A stretch of 45,978 nt of DNA from Phytoplasma sp. (GCA_012519065.1 JAAYQV010000033.1:1-45978); one strand, 5' to 3'; shown: positions 9,536 to 19,205, numbered from the stretch's first letter. A program made the numbers and translations. The notes: generated from the letters alone by a model not told the origin.

Positions 9536-10942
9536 TTAATATCTAAAGTTTCCTTTACCCTTGCCTTTTCCTTTTTTGGCTTGAGGTGTGTTTCTCATAA
9601 GTGCTGATGGATCTTTTTGTAATCTATCTAATTCCTTTTCATCCATGTTTGCCATTGTTTTGACCATTTTCTTTTGAGTTGCTAAAGCTTCTCTTAATCT
9701 GTTAACATCCGCAACCTGCATACCAGAACCTTTTGCGATTCTTTCTCTTCTTTTACTACTTTGGTCAATTAATTTAGGATTTTTCCTTTCTTCTTCTGTC
9801 ATACTATGAATTAAAACTGCCATTTTTTCAAATTGTTTATCATCAATTTGTGATCGTGCTTCTTTTAATTTAGAACCTAGTCCCGGTATAAAGCCTAACA
9901 TTTTACTAATTGAACCCATTCGTTTAATCATCTTAAATTGCTTTAGTAAGTCATTATAGTTAAAATCATCAGACATCATTTTGTCCATTAAATTTTTAGC
10001 TTCATCTTCATCAATGTTTTCAGTAACTTGTTCAATTAAGGTTAAAACATCTCCCATACCTAAAATACGTGATGCCATTCTTTCTGGATGGAACGCTTCT
10101 AAACTGTCCATTTTTTCTCCTGAAGAAGAAAATTTAATAGGAATTTGAGAAATCTCTCTAATAGATAATGCTGCTCCACCTCTGGTATCACCATCCATTT
10201 TAGTTAAAATAGCACCGGTTGCCCCTATTTGATCATGGAAGGATTTTGCTATATTAGCAGCTTCTTGACCCATCATCGCATCTACTGTTAATAGGATTTC
10301 ATCTGGTGATGCAATTGCTTTAACATCTTTAAGTTCTTGCATCATTTCTTCATCTATAGTTAAACGGCCAGCCGTGTCGATAATTACGACATCAAATTTA
10401 TGTTCTTTTGCATAATTTAATCCGTTTTTAACAATCGTTCTAGCATCAATTAATCCTTCTTGGTAAACCTCTATGTTAATTTGTTTACCAATGGTTTGTA
10501 ACTGAGCAATTGCAGCTGGTCTATAGACATCAGCAGCAATAAGTAATACTTTTTTCTTCTCTTTTTTTCTAATCCAAACCGCTAGTTTACCTATAGCTGT
10601 AGTTTTTCCACTACCTTGTAAACCGATGGTCATAATGGTTGTAATACCATTGATTTTAAATCTAATATCTTCTGTTTCATTTCCCATGACACGCTTAAGT
10701 TCTTCGTGCACCACTTTAACAACTTGTTGCCCTGGATTTAATCCTTTTAAGATTTTTTCTCCTAATGCTTTTTGCTTAACATTTTGAGTAAATGATCTAA
10801 CGACTTTAAAGTTAACGTCAGCTTCTAATAAAGACAGACGTACTTCTCGCATCATTTCTTCTATATCTTTTTCATCTAATTTGCCGCGACCCGTAATACG
10901 TCGCATTGACATTTGTAGTCTATCGCTTAAACTGTTTGACAT
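9536..10942 (-). CDS. ffh: Signal recognition particle protein Ffh
   Basis: G1 GLQGSGKTT, DTAGRL, TKMDGDTRGG, methionine-rich M domain. Confidence 0.98.
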   Translation of the reverse strand: MSNSLSDRLQMSMRRITGRGKLDEKDIEEMMREVRLSLLEADVNFKVVRSFTQNVKQKALGEKILKGLNPGQQVVKVVHEELKRVMGNETEDIRFKINGITTIMTIGLQGSGKTTAIGKLAVWIRKKEKKKVLLIAADVYRPAAIAQLQTIGKQINIEVYQEGLIDARTIVKNGLNYAKEHKFDVVIIDTAGRLTIDEEMMQELKDVKAIASPDEILLTVDAMMGQEAANIAKSFHDQIGATGAILTKMDGDTRGGAALSIREISQIPIKFSSSGEKMDSLEAFHPERMASRILGMGDVLTLIEQVTENIDEDEAKNLMDKMMSDDFNYNDLLKQFKMIKRMGSISKMLGFIPGLGSKLKEARSQIDDKQFEKMAVLIHSMTEEERKNPKLIDQSSKRRERIAKGSGMQVADVNRLREALATQKKMVKTMANMDEKELDRLQKDPSALMRNTPQAKKGKGKGKGNFRY

Positions 10943-11259
10943 TATGATTCATCCATCTTTCTTAACATTTTTAAGTACTTCTCATCTTTTGTATGTTCGT
11001 ATTGATTCAAATAAGTGAGTCTTAATATTTTTTTTTCGTTTAATTTCAAAATTTGCTCATAGTTTAATAAGTGTTGTTCTACTTTATTGAGTTGGTCATA
11101 AACAGCATTTCTACTGATTGATAAAGTTGTTGCAATTTCCTGTAGGGAGTAGTCCTCATAATAGTAGAGTTGATAGTATTCTCTTTGTTTTTCTGTTAAT
11201 AAGTCTTGATATAGTTCAAATAGTTGGTTAAGTTTTTCAGTTTTTTCTAGTGCTTCCAT
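10942..11259 (-). CDS. ylxM: YlxM family helix-turn-helix protein (SRP-associated)
   Basis: LTEKQREYYQLYYYEDYSLQEIATTLSISRNAVYDQL; lies between ftsY and ffh. Confidence 0.92.
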   Translation of the reverse strand: MEALEKTEKLNQLFELYQDLLTEKQREYYQLYYYEDYSLQEIATTLSISRNAVYDQLNKVEQHLLNYEQILKLNEKKILRLTYLNQYEHTKDEKYLKMLRKMDES

Positions 11260-12215
11260 TAAAAGAACCCCTTGAATAATCCATATATATATTCTTCTAT
11301 ATCAAATGGTACTAAGTCTTCTATTTTTTCGCCTAATCCTACATATTTGATTGGTAGTCCGTATAAATGTCTAATTGCTAAAACAATGCCACCTTTTGAA
11401 GTACCATCTAATTTGGTTAAAATGATACCTGAAACATCGGTTACCTCATTAAAGACAGATGCTTGTGTCATCCCATTTTGACCAGTTGTAGCATCAATAA
11501 CTAAAAGCGTTTCTTGAGGGGCGTTTGGTAATACTTTTTGAATGACTCTTTTCATTTTGCCTAATTCATTCATTAAGTTTACTTTGTTTTGCAATCTTCC
11601 TGCTGTATCACATAATACAACATCATATTTTTCTTCTTTTGCTATTTTTAAAGCATCAAAAATAACACTAGATGGGTCTGTCATCGCTTCTTTATGATAT
11701 ACATAGGTGTTGCTTCGTTTCCCCCATTCTATAAGCTGTTCAATTGCTCCTGCTCTAAAGGTGTCTCCGGCAACTAACATAACTTTTTTGCCTTCTTGTT
11801 TTAATTGTTGAGCTAGTTTACCAATGCTCGTTGTTTTTCCTACGCCGTTGACTCCTACAAATAGATAAACGTTTAATTCTTCTTCATCATATCTTAAGGT
11901 GGTGTCAACAAACTCACCCTTTAAATAAATTTCAAACATTTTGTCAACAATGAGCTCTGACAAATCTATTGGGTTAGTGATTTTTTTATTAGATGCTTCA
12001 TTTCTGATTTCATTAACAAAATAAATGACTGTATCTACTCCAATATCTGCTTGAATAAATAAATCTTCTAATGCTTCATATAAGTCTTCATTAATTTCAT
12101 CTGATTCTTCTAATAATTTTTTTAAATTATCAAAACTTTCTTTTGCTTTATGTAAACCTAATTCATATTTTTCATTTTTGCTTTTTCTTTTAAATAATTT
12201 ACGAAAGAAACTCAT
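11259..12215 (-). CDS. ftsY: SRP receptor FtsY
   Basis: GVNGVGKTTSIGKLA, DTFRAGAIEQL, DTAGRLQNK, TKLDGTSKGG. Confidence 0.97.
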   Translation of the reverse strand: MSFFRKLFKRKSKNEKYELGLHKAKESFDNLKKLLEESDEINEDLYEALEDLFIQADIGVDTVIYFVNEIRNEASNKKITNPIDLSELIVDKMFEIYLKGEFVDTTLRYDEEELNVYLFVGVNGVGKTTSIGKLAQQLKQEGKKVMLVAGDTFRAGAIEQLIEWGKRSNTYVYHKEAMTDPSSVIFDALKIAKEEKYDVVLCDTAGRLQNKVNLMNELGKMKRVIQKVLPNAPQETLLVIDATTGQNGMTQASVFNEVTDVSGIILTKLDGTSKGGIVLAIRHLYGLPIKYVGLGEKIEDLVPFDIEEYIYGLFKGFF

Positions 12216-12287
12216 TATATCACTCCATTTTCTAAACTATTATAACATTTATACCTTATTTAATAAAGTTATATTGAATCCTTAAGA

Positions 12288-12317
12288 TAAAAAAAACCGG
12301 AATATTATACTTCCGGT
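12288..12317 (-). terminator. Intrinsic terminator of tpx
   Basis: ACCGGAA/TTCCGGT stem (12296-12317 on +) followed by a minus-strand T run; overlaps the tpx 3' end. Confidence 0.85.
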
Positions 12318-12805
12318 AAATTTCTAACAAATTCTAGTAAAGCATCATAGTTAGGATGTTTACCCATTTCATCTAAATATTCTAAATATACTATTTCTCT
12401 TTTTTGATTTAAAACAAATACAGCTCTACCTAATAATCGCATTTCTTCAATTAATAGGCCATATTTATTTGCAAAATCTAAATCTTTATAATCACTTAAG
12501 GTAATTGCGTTTGGAAGTCCTGCATTTGCACACCATCTTTTTTGGGCAAATGGTAGATCATTGCTTAAGGTTATTACCAAAGTATCTTCTTTCCCTGCTA
12601 ATTCTTGAATGATTGTTCTGGTCTGTAAATCACAAACTGATGTGTCTAATGAAGGTACACTATTTAGTACAATATACTTTTCATTGTAGTCTGATAAAGA
12701 AACTGGCTCTAAGTCTTGATTTAAGGCTGTAAAATCTGGTGCAATATCACCGATATTTCTTACTTGACCTAATACATGTATTGGTTTTCCCTTAAAAGTC
12801 TTCAT
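12305..12805 (-). CDS. tpx: Thiol peroxidase, atypical 2-Cys peroxiredoxin
   Basis: APDFTALNQDLEPVSLSDY, PSLDTSVCDLQTR, RWCANAGLPNAITLSDY. Confidence 0.95.
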   Translation of the reverse strand: MKTFKGKPIHVLGQVRNIGDIAPDFTALNQDLEPVSLSDYNEKYIVLNSVPSLDTSVCDLQTRTIIQELAGKEDTLVITLSNDLPFAQKRWCANAGLPNAITLSDYKDLDFANKYGLLIEEMRLLGRAVFVLNQKREIVYLEYLDEMGKHPNYDALLEFVRNLPEV

Positions 12806-12858
12806 ATTTTATCCATCCTTTTTAATTATTACATCTTATATTATATCTTATAATAGCG

Positions 12859-12977
12859 AAAAAAACAAAGAAAAGGTCTTCTAGCAATTTTCTAGAAGAC
12901 CAAATCAAAGGGGATTTTTGTATACACTTTAATGTATACAGTAATTAGGGGATAAGTAGCATCCATTTTGGGATGCG
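12859..12977 (-). ncRNA. Candidate trans-acting small RNA with two C-rich (UCCCC) motifs, RoxS/RsaE-like
   Basis: Minus-strand promoter (13006-13011 TTTACA, 17-nt spacer, 12983-12988 TAATAT), three hairpins, and a 10-bp terminator stem (12875-12901) followed by TTTTCTTTGTTTTTTT. Single-stranded ATCCCCTAA and ATCCCCTTTGATTT lie between the hairpins. Confidence 0.65.
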
Positions 12978-12982
12978 CTCAT

Positions 12983-13011
12983 ATATTATCATAGGATTTT
13001 TATTTTGTAAA
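12983..13011 (-). promoter_or_regulatory. Sigma-A type promoter of the candidate sRNA
   Basis: TTTACA-17-TAATAT on the minus strand. Confidence 0.6.
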
Positions 13012-13033
13012 GAGTATTGACTTCTTTTAAGTT

Positions 13034-14833
13034 TTATTCTTCTTTCTTCTTTTCCAGTGTTCCAATATAACGACACTTTGGAAAATTGCTGCATCCTAAA
13101 AATTCACCATATTTACTTTTTCTAATGACCAATGGTGAGCCACATTCAGGGCAAAGTTGATCGGTAACTACGGGTTGGATTTTTTCCATTTTTTCATCTG
13201 CAAGTTTTAAACTAGGAATGAATCTTTGATAAAAATCACTTAACAATTCTACACCATTTACTTTTCCTAATGAAATATCGTCTAAATCTTTTTCCATGTT
13301 AGATGTGTATTCAACATTGATAATATGATTGAAAAACTCATCCAATTTATCGGAGGTTAAACGTCCTTGTTTGGTTGGTTTAAATCTTTTTTCTTCCATT
13401 TCAACATATAATCTATCCTTAAGTGTTTTAATGATTTGAGCATATGTTGACGGTCTACCAATACTAAGTCGTTCTAATTCTTTAATGAGGGTTGCTTCTG
13501 AAAATCTTGCAGGCGGAGTTGTGAATTTTTGTGTTGCAACAACTGATTTAGCTTGATAGGTTTCTTGTTCTTTGATTTCAGGTAATAGTTTATCTTTTGT
13601 GCTATCATCATATACTTTTTGATACCCATCAAAAATTCTAATCATTCCTTCAAGTCCATATGGATGGTTATTGCTTTCTAAGATGACTTTTGTTTGTTCA
13701 AAGACAGCATCTGACATTAAACTAGAAACTGCTCTTTGATAAATTCGTTGATATAGTTTAAATTCATCTTTTGATAAATATGGTTCTATAGATTCTGGCG
13801 TTCTTAAAACACTTGTGGGTCTGATAGCCTCGTGTGCATCTTGACTGCCTTCTTCTTTTTTAAATTGATATTTCCCTAAATATTCTTTACCATAAAATTC
13901 TTTAATAAAGTTTTGGGCATCTGTAACAAAGACGTTTGAAAGTCTGGTTGAATCGGTTCTCATATAGGTAATTAAACCCACAGGTTCACCATCAATTTCA
14001 ATACCTTCATATAATTTTTGGGCTACCATCATGGTTCTACTTGATGACATATTTAAGTTATTAACTGCATCTTGTTGCATAGTTGAGGTCGTAAATGGCA
14101 GTTTAGCTTTTCTTTTGGTTTCTTTTTTTGTTACAGATGTTACTGTGAATGGATTGATAGACTCTTCTACAATTTTTTTAGCTTCATCTGCTTTAATTTT
14201 ATAATCTTTTTTAATGATGTAATCTGCTTTAAATTTAGCAAACTCGGCAGTGATTGTGTGATATTCTTCTGGAATAAATGCTTCTCTTTCTTTTTCCAAA
14301 TCAACAATGAGTTTTAGTGCTACTGATTGTACACGACCTGCTGATTTTGATTTGATCTTTTTTTGTAATAAAGTTGATAATTTAAAACCGATAATTCTAT
14401 CTAACATTCTTCTTGCTTCTTGTGATTCAACTAATGCTTGATCGATTTTATCAGGATTTTTCATTGCTTCTATAACCGCAGGTTTTGTGATTTCTCTAAA
14501 TATGACACGGTTTTTAGCTTCCTTATCTAAATTAAGTACCTCTGCTAAATGCCATGCAATTGCCTCTCCTTCTCTATCGGGGTCAGTTGCTAGGTAAACT
14601 TCTTTTCCTTTAGCTTCTTTTATGAGGTTTTTAACCATTGTGCCTTTTCCATTGATGATTTTATATGTAGGGGTAAAATTATTTTCAACATCAATTCCTA
14701 AACCACCTGGACCAGACGTTGCTAAGTCTCTTATATGTCCTTTTGAAGAAAGTACAACAACATCTTCGTCTAAATAACGAGAAATGGTTGTAGCTTTAGA
14801 TGGGGACTCAACGATGATTAATTTTTTTGCCAT
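13034..14833 (-). CDS. topA: DNA topoisomerase I
   Basis: KKLIIVESPSKATTI, TOPRIM DPDREGEAIAWHL, active site YMRTDSTR, one C-terminal zinc finger CPECGSPLV..C. Confidence 0.98.
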   Translation of the reverse strand: MAKKLIIVESPSKATTISRYLDEDVVVLSSKGHIRDLATSGPGGLGIDVENNFTPTYKIINGKGTMVKNLIKEAKGKEVYLATDPDREGEAIAWHLAEVLNLDKEAKNRVIFREITKPAVIEAMKNPDKIDQALVESQEARRMLDRIIGFKLSTLLQKKIKSKSAGRVQSVALKLIVDLEKEREAFIPEEYHTITAEFAKFKADYIIKKDYKIKADEAKKIVEESINPFTVTSVTKKETKRKAKLPFTTSTMQQDAVNNLNMSSSRTMMVAQKLYEGIEIDGEPVGLITYMRTDSTRLSNVFVTDAQNFIKEFYGKEYLGKYQFKKEEGSQDAHEAIRPTSVLRTPESIEPYLSKDEFKLYQRIYQRAVSSLMSDAVFEQTKVILESNNHPYGLEGMIRIFDGYQKVYDDSTKDKLLPEIKEQETYQAKSVVATQKFTTPPARFSEATLIKELERLSIGRPSTYAQIIKTLKDRLYVEMEEKRFKPTKQGRLTSDKLDEFFNHIINVEYTSNMEKDLDDISLGKVNGVELLSDFYQRFIPSLKLADEKMEKIQPVVTDQLCPECGSPLVIRKSKYGEFLGCSNFPKCRYIGTLEKKKEE

Positions 14834-14867
14834 TTAATACATCTCCTTTGTTTGCAATACCTTATTA

Positions 14868-14895
14868 ATTATATTATGCTTTTTTGTATTGTCAA
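14868..14895 (-). promoter_or_regulatory. Consensus promoter of topA
   Basis: TTGACA (14890-14895), 16-nt spacer, TATAAT (14868-14873) on the minus strand. Confidence 0.8.
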
Positions 14896-14947
14896 GTATA
14901 AAAACTTTAAGAACAAAGCTTCCTTATTTATAATAAGGAAAAAAAGT

Positions 14948-15574
14948 TTAATTCTTCTGACTTCGAATTAAACTTAAAATAGGTTCATATGTTTTTCTAT
15001 GTATGGGAAGGATACCGTATTTTTTAATGGCTTCAATATGTGCTTTGGTTCCATAACCTTTATGTTTTTCAAAACCATATTCAGGATATTTTAAAGCTAT
15101 TTGCTTCATATATTCGTCTCTTTTGGTTTTTGCAATGATAGAGGCTGCAGCAATTGATATACTTTTTTGATCTCCTTTGATGATTTTTAAGTGAGGAATA
15201 TCGTTTTTAAGTTCAACTGCATCAATTAAATTGAATTCTGGTTTAACTTTTAATTGAGCAATGGCTTTTTGCATGGCTTCCTTGGTTGCTTGTAAAATAT
15301 TGATTTCATCTATTCTTTGTTCTGATATAAAAACTGTTGAGATAGCAAGTGCGTTTTTCTCTATTTGTTTAACCGCTTTTAATCTTTGCTTTTCAGTTAA
15401 TTTTTTTGAATCATTAACCAGTGGTAACTGGGCATTTGGTTTTAAGATGACTGCTGAGGCAACTACTGGTCCTGCTAAAGGACCTCTGCCTGCCTCATCT
15501 ACACCAGAAATGAGTTGATAGCCTTTTTTAAGTAACTCATTTTCATATTGATATAAGTCTATCGTATCTATCAA
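14948..15574 (-). CDS. rnhB: Ribonuclease HII
   Basis: GVDEAGRGPLAGPVVA, NDSKKLTEKQR, HKGYGTKAH. Confidence 0.97.
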   Translation of the reverse strand: MIDTIDLYQYENELLKKGYQLISGVDEAGRGPLAGPVVASAVILKPNAQLPLVNDSKKLTEKQRLKAVKQIEKNALAISTVFISEQRIDEINILQATKEAMQKAIAQLKVKPEFNLIDAVELKNDIPHLKIIKGDQKSISIAAASIIAKTKRDEYMKQIALKYPEYGFEKHKGYGTKAHIEAIKKYGILPIHRKTYEPILSLIRSQKN

Positions 15575-16406
15575 ATGTAAGCCCTCCTAGGTATTTATTT
15601 CTAATATCTGTTAGGAGTATGCTATAAACTCTTTCATAGTCTATTTCGTTGCCTTTTAAAAGTGCTCCTCTTCTTTTTCCTATTTCATCTAAGATTTCTA
15701 TGAATTCTTTGTCTAATGTAGATAATTCATATCTTTCCATAAATTGTTTAGGATAGTATTTTTTTAAATGTTCTACCGCATGATAAACAACATCATCAAT
15801 AGGTAAGATAGTATCTTTGATCGCACCTGTAATGGCTAGTGAGTATCCTACTTGTTCTAAATCAAACTTTGGCCATAGAACGCCTGGTGTGTCTAGCAGT
15901 TCAAATTGGTCATTGATTTTAACCCATTGTTGTGCTTTTGTTACTCCCGGTTTATTTCCTGTTTTAGTCGCTTTAGTTTTAGTCATTTGGTTAATTAAGG
16001 TTGATTTCCCTACATTTGGAATACCCATGATCATTGCTCTGATGGCTTGTTGTTGCATACCTTTATTTTTTTGTCTTGCTATTTTATCACTTAGGATTTC
16101 TAATGATTTTTCATAGATCATCGAAACATTTTTTCCTGATTGCGCATCAATCTCTAGTGTATAAAATCCTTGTTCTTCATAGTATTTTGTCCATCTTTTG
16201 GTTTGATTGTGATCAGCTAAGTCTATTTTGTTAAATAGTAATAATGTAGGTTTTACTCCAACAATTTCTAATACATTTGGATTCATACTTGAATAAGGAA
16301 TGCGGGCATCTAAAAGTATGTATACAATATCCATTAATTTTAGTTTTTCTTTGATTTCCCTTAGTGATTTAAACATATGGCCTGGAAACCATTGTATTTG
16401 CTTCAT
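15543..16406 (-). CDS. rbgA: Ribosome biogenesis GTPase RbgA (YlqF)
   Basis: WFPGHMFKSLREI, circularly permuted GTPase motifs NKIDLAD, GIPNVGKSTLINQ, DTPGVLWPK. Confidence 0.96.
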   Translation of the reverse strand: MKQIQWFPGHMFKSLREIKEKLKLMDIVYILLDARIPYSSMNPNVLEIVGVKPTLLLFNKIDLADHNQTKRWTKYYEEQGFYTLEIDAQSGKNVSMIYEKSLEILSDKIARQKNKGMQQQAIRAMIMGIPNVGKSTLINQMTKTKATKTGNKPGVTKAQQWVKINDQFELLDTPGVLWPKFDLEQVGYSLAITGAIKDTILPIDDVVYHAVEHLKKYYPKQFMERYELSTLDKEFIEILDEIGKRRGALLKGNEIDYERVYSILLTDIRNKYLGGLTFDRYDRLISI

Positions 16407-16426
16407 TTTGCCCCTCTTTTCTGTTT

Positions 16427-18436
16427 TTAATTAAATATCTGTTCTAAATCCGCCTCGGTTGCTAAAACCTCTCTAGCTTTAGTTCCTTGGCTTTCTGAAA
16501 CAATGTTGTATTGTTCTAATAGTGTCATTAATTTTTGTGCTCGGTTAAATCCAATGCTAAATTCTTTAGTTATGGTATTAATAGAGGCTACATTTTCACT
16601 TACCACATAGCGTGCTACTGCTTCAAACAATTCATCAGATGCAGTTTCTCTGAATTCAATTTGTCTGGTAAGTGCTTCGTGTTCAAAGATATAGTCTGGT
16701 TCTCTTTGTGCTCTAATAAAATCTGTGACCTCATAAATTTCATCATCTGGAATGTATGCCCCTTGAAGTCGAATGGCTCGATCACTTTCTTTTAGCAACA
16801 TATCTCCGCGACCTAAGAGTGTTTCTGCCCCTGCATTATCTAATATGGTTGTTGAGTCTACAAAAGAAGCAACTTTAAAGGCGATTCTAGTAGGGATATT
16901 CGATTTAATAGTCCCTTTGACAACGTCTGTTGTCGGTCTTTGGGTAGCTACTAATAAGTGAATTCCTGCGGCTCTAGCTTTTTGAGTTAATCTTTGAATC
17001 GCATCTTCTACATCATTTGCAGCAACCATCATTAAGTCGGCTAATTCATCAATGATAATAACTAAATAAGGCATGTGATCTCCATCAATTAACCCTTTAT
17101 CGATGTTTTCATTATAAGATTTAATATCTCTACTTCTAGCACCTGCAAAACGTTTGTATCTATTTTCCATTTCATCAACAGCCCATTTTAAAGCAGATGC
17201 TGCCATTTTAGCATCTGTAATAACTGGGGTGATCAAGTGAGGAAGATCGTTATAAGGCGTTAATTCTACCATTTTTGGATCTATTAAGATAAGTTTTAAC
17301 TGTTCTGGGGTGTTTTTTAAAAGTAAACTAACTAAAATCGTGTTCACTGAAACGCTTTTTCCACTATTGGTTGCTCCTGCAATTAGTCCATGTGGCATTT
17401 TTGCAATGTCTACATATATGTTTTTTCCATCAATGTCTACACCTAGAGCAACTTTTAATGGATGATCATGGTCTTCTAAAAACTCTTTTTGATCAACAAC
17501 ATTACCAAAAGCAACAATTTCTGTTTCTTTATTAGGCACTTCTATTCCTACATACATTTTTCCTGGAATAGGTGCTTCTATTCTTAAACTAGTCGCTGCA
17601 AGGTTCATCATTAAGTTATCTTGTATCGTAACTACTTTTCTAACATTGACACCTGGCTCTAAAGCTATTTCATATCTTGTTACTGTTGGACCTTTGGTAC
17701 TACCTGTTACGTGTCCTTCAACCCCATGATCTTGTAGCGTTCGATCAATGATATCAATTTGATCTAATAACCATTGTGGTCTACTTTCTTGGTCTCTTTT
17801 TATTTTTTTAAACATAGAAACATCTGGTAATCTATACGTGTTTTGTTTTTTAAATAACGGTTTTGGTATGTCGTTTTTTGGTTCTTCATAGGATGGTTCT
17901 ATTTTAGTTTCTACTTGTTCAAAGCCGGTTGATAAAACGGCTTCTCTTTCAAATAATGGAATATTTATATCATTTTCTTCTGGAGATAAGTTGGTTGCAA
18001 CTGTTTTGGGTGTTAACCAACTTAACGATGGTTCTTGCGTTTCTTTTGGCGTAATAATCGGTTTGATTGGTTCATATCTTGTATCTTCATATGAAACAGA
18101 AGGGGTAGTTTGCTTCTTTTCAGTAAAAGCATCTCCACCAAAAACATCACTTCTTGTTTTTTGTGTGATTACATCAAACTCATAATAATTGCCTCTAACT
18201 GCTTGTTTAGGATTGGTTCTAAAGGCATCGTATTTTTTGATTTTATCTCCCTCTAATTTTACATCGTATGGAGCAACAACTTCATCTTTTACTTTAGTTC
18301 CAAAAAGAGGGGAAACAAAAGGTGTTCTTTCATATTTTTTTGCACCTCTTATACCTTCAATTTTTGCAATTTGTGGGATTTTGAAAGCTGGTGTTAGTTG
18401 TGTTTCTACTTTTTTATTTTTTTTACTTTTCTTCAT
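16427..18436 (-). CDS. ftsK: DNA translocase FtsK/SpoIIIE, without N-terminal membrane domain
   Basis: GATNSGKSVSVNTIL, LIIIDELADLMM, ATQRPTTDVVKGTIKSNIPTRIAF, C-terminal gamma-like winged helix. The N-terminus is charged with no TM helices. Confidence 0.95.
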   Translation of the reverse strand: MKKSKKNKKVETQLTPAFKIPQIAKIEGIRGAKKYERTPFVSPLFGTKVKDEVVAPYDVKLEGDKIKKYDAFRTNPKQAVRGNYYEFDVITQKTRSDVFGGDAFTEKKQTTPSVSYEDTRYEPIKPIITPKETQEPSLSWLTPKTVATNLSPEENDINIPLFEREAVLSTGFEQVETKIEPSYEEPKNDIPKPLFKKQNTYRLPDVSMFKKIKRDQESRPQWLLDQIDIIDRTLQDHGVEGHVTGSTKGPTVTRYEIALEPGVNVRKVVTIQDNLMMNLAATSLRIEAPIPGKMYVGIEVPNKETEIVAFGNVVDQKEFLEDHDHPLKVALGVDIDGKNIYVDIAKMPHGLIAGATNSGKSVSVNTILVSLLLKNTPEQLKLILIDPKMVELTPYNDLPHLITPVITDAKMAASALKWAVDEMENRYKRFAGARSRDIKSYNENIDKGLIDGDHMPYLVIIIDELADLMMVAANDVEDAIQRLTQKARAAGIHLLVATQRPTTDVVKGTIKSNIPTRIAFKVASFVDSTTILDNAGAETLLGRGDMLLKESDRAIRLQGAYIPDDEIYEVTDFIRAQREPDYIFEHEALTRQIEFRETASDELFEAVARYVVSENVASINTITKEFSIGFNRAQKLMTLLEQYNIVSESQGTKAREVLATEADLEQIFN

Positions 18437-19205
18437 TTAAGCCCTCCACAATGTTTTGATTGATTTCTTGATAAATATCTTCTAAATTACTGTCAATACT
18501 TCTTTCTTCATTAAAGACTTTTTTACTGTATATTTTATAAGTTTCTTCACCTGTAATACCAATGATAACTAAGCCGATTTTCACCATTACCATGTTCATA
18601 ACATTATTCACAACTACTTTTTTAAACCAATAAACTGGATTGACTGCATTTAAGGTTGCAAAAATAGCACTGGTAACTTTGTTGTATTTCTTAGCTGTTT
18701 TTCCTAGTTTTGTATTTTCAATAACATCCTTTGTATCTTTTAATTCTACGATTCTTCGGATGGTTAGCCCTCGAAACATTTTCAAAAACTTAGCTTCAAA
18801 TAATTCATCCACTCTTTTTTCTATATAACCGATAAGCGCTAGTCCCTCATCAATAGTTAATTCTAAAAATGGATATTTAGATTTAGGATAAAATTTTGTC
18901 GCAATATCTCTAGCTAAATCTTTGTTGATGCGCAACAACATTGTACCATAGCCTTCTAACTCACGCTCTGTTTTATTGTTAAACTGATTTTGCGCATCTT
19001 TAATGAGCCATTTGATTTCTTCTTCATCAATATCTTCTTCTTGTACGTCATGATGTTTAAATGGTTGTTTTAATCCTTTAATGACTGAAAAAAGATATAA
19101 AAGAGCAATGATTAACATGCCCATCAATATACCAGAAAAAAAGCTGATTAAAATGGTTAAATTAATTTCTATTCCGGCTATTTTTAAAAAAAGCATCTTT
19201 ATCAT
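18423..19205 (-). CDS. Conserved membrane-anchored protein of unknown function, overlapping ftsK
   Basis: N-terminal TM segment INLTILISFFSGILMGMLIIALLYLFSV and a second hydrophobic region VNNVMNMVMVKIGLVIIGITG; stop region overlaps the ftsK start by 14 nt. Confidence 0.75.
   Translation of the reverse strand: MIKMLFLKIAGIEINLTILISFFSGILMGMLIIALLYLFSVIKGLKQPFKHHDVQEEDIDEEEIKWLIKDAQNQFNNKTERELEGYGTMLLRINKDLARDIATKFYPKSKYPFLELTIDEGLALIGYIEKRVDELFEAKFLKMFRGLTIRRIVELKDTKDVIENTKLGKTAKKYNKVTSAIFATLNAVNPVYWFKKVVVNNVMNMVMVKIGLVIIGITGEETYKIYSKKVFNEERSIDSNLEDIYQEINQNIVEGLNEEK

Noticed and set aside
12859-12977. Interpretation of the topA-tpx intergenic RNA as a cis riboswitch for tpx
   Set aside because: tpx appears to have its own TATAAT promoter after the terminator, and no known aptamer class was recognised; independent sRNA is the simpler reading, though not proven.
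14918-14940. Hairpin TTCCTTAT...ATAAGGAA after rnhB
   Set aside because: Stem is present but no good U tract follows on either strand; not strong enough to call a terminator.
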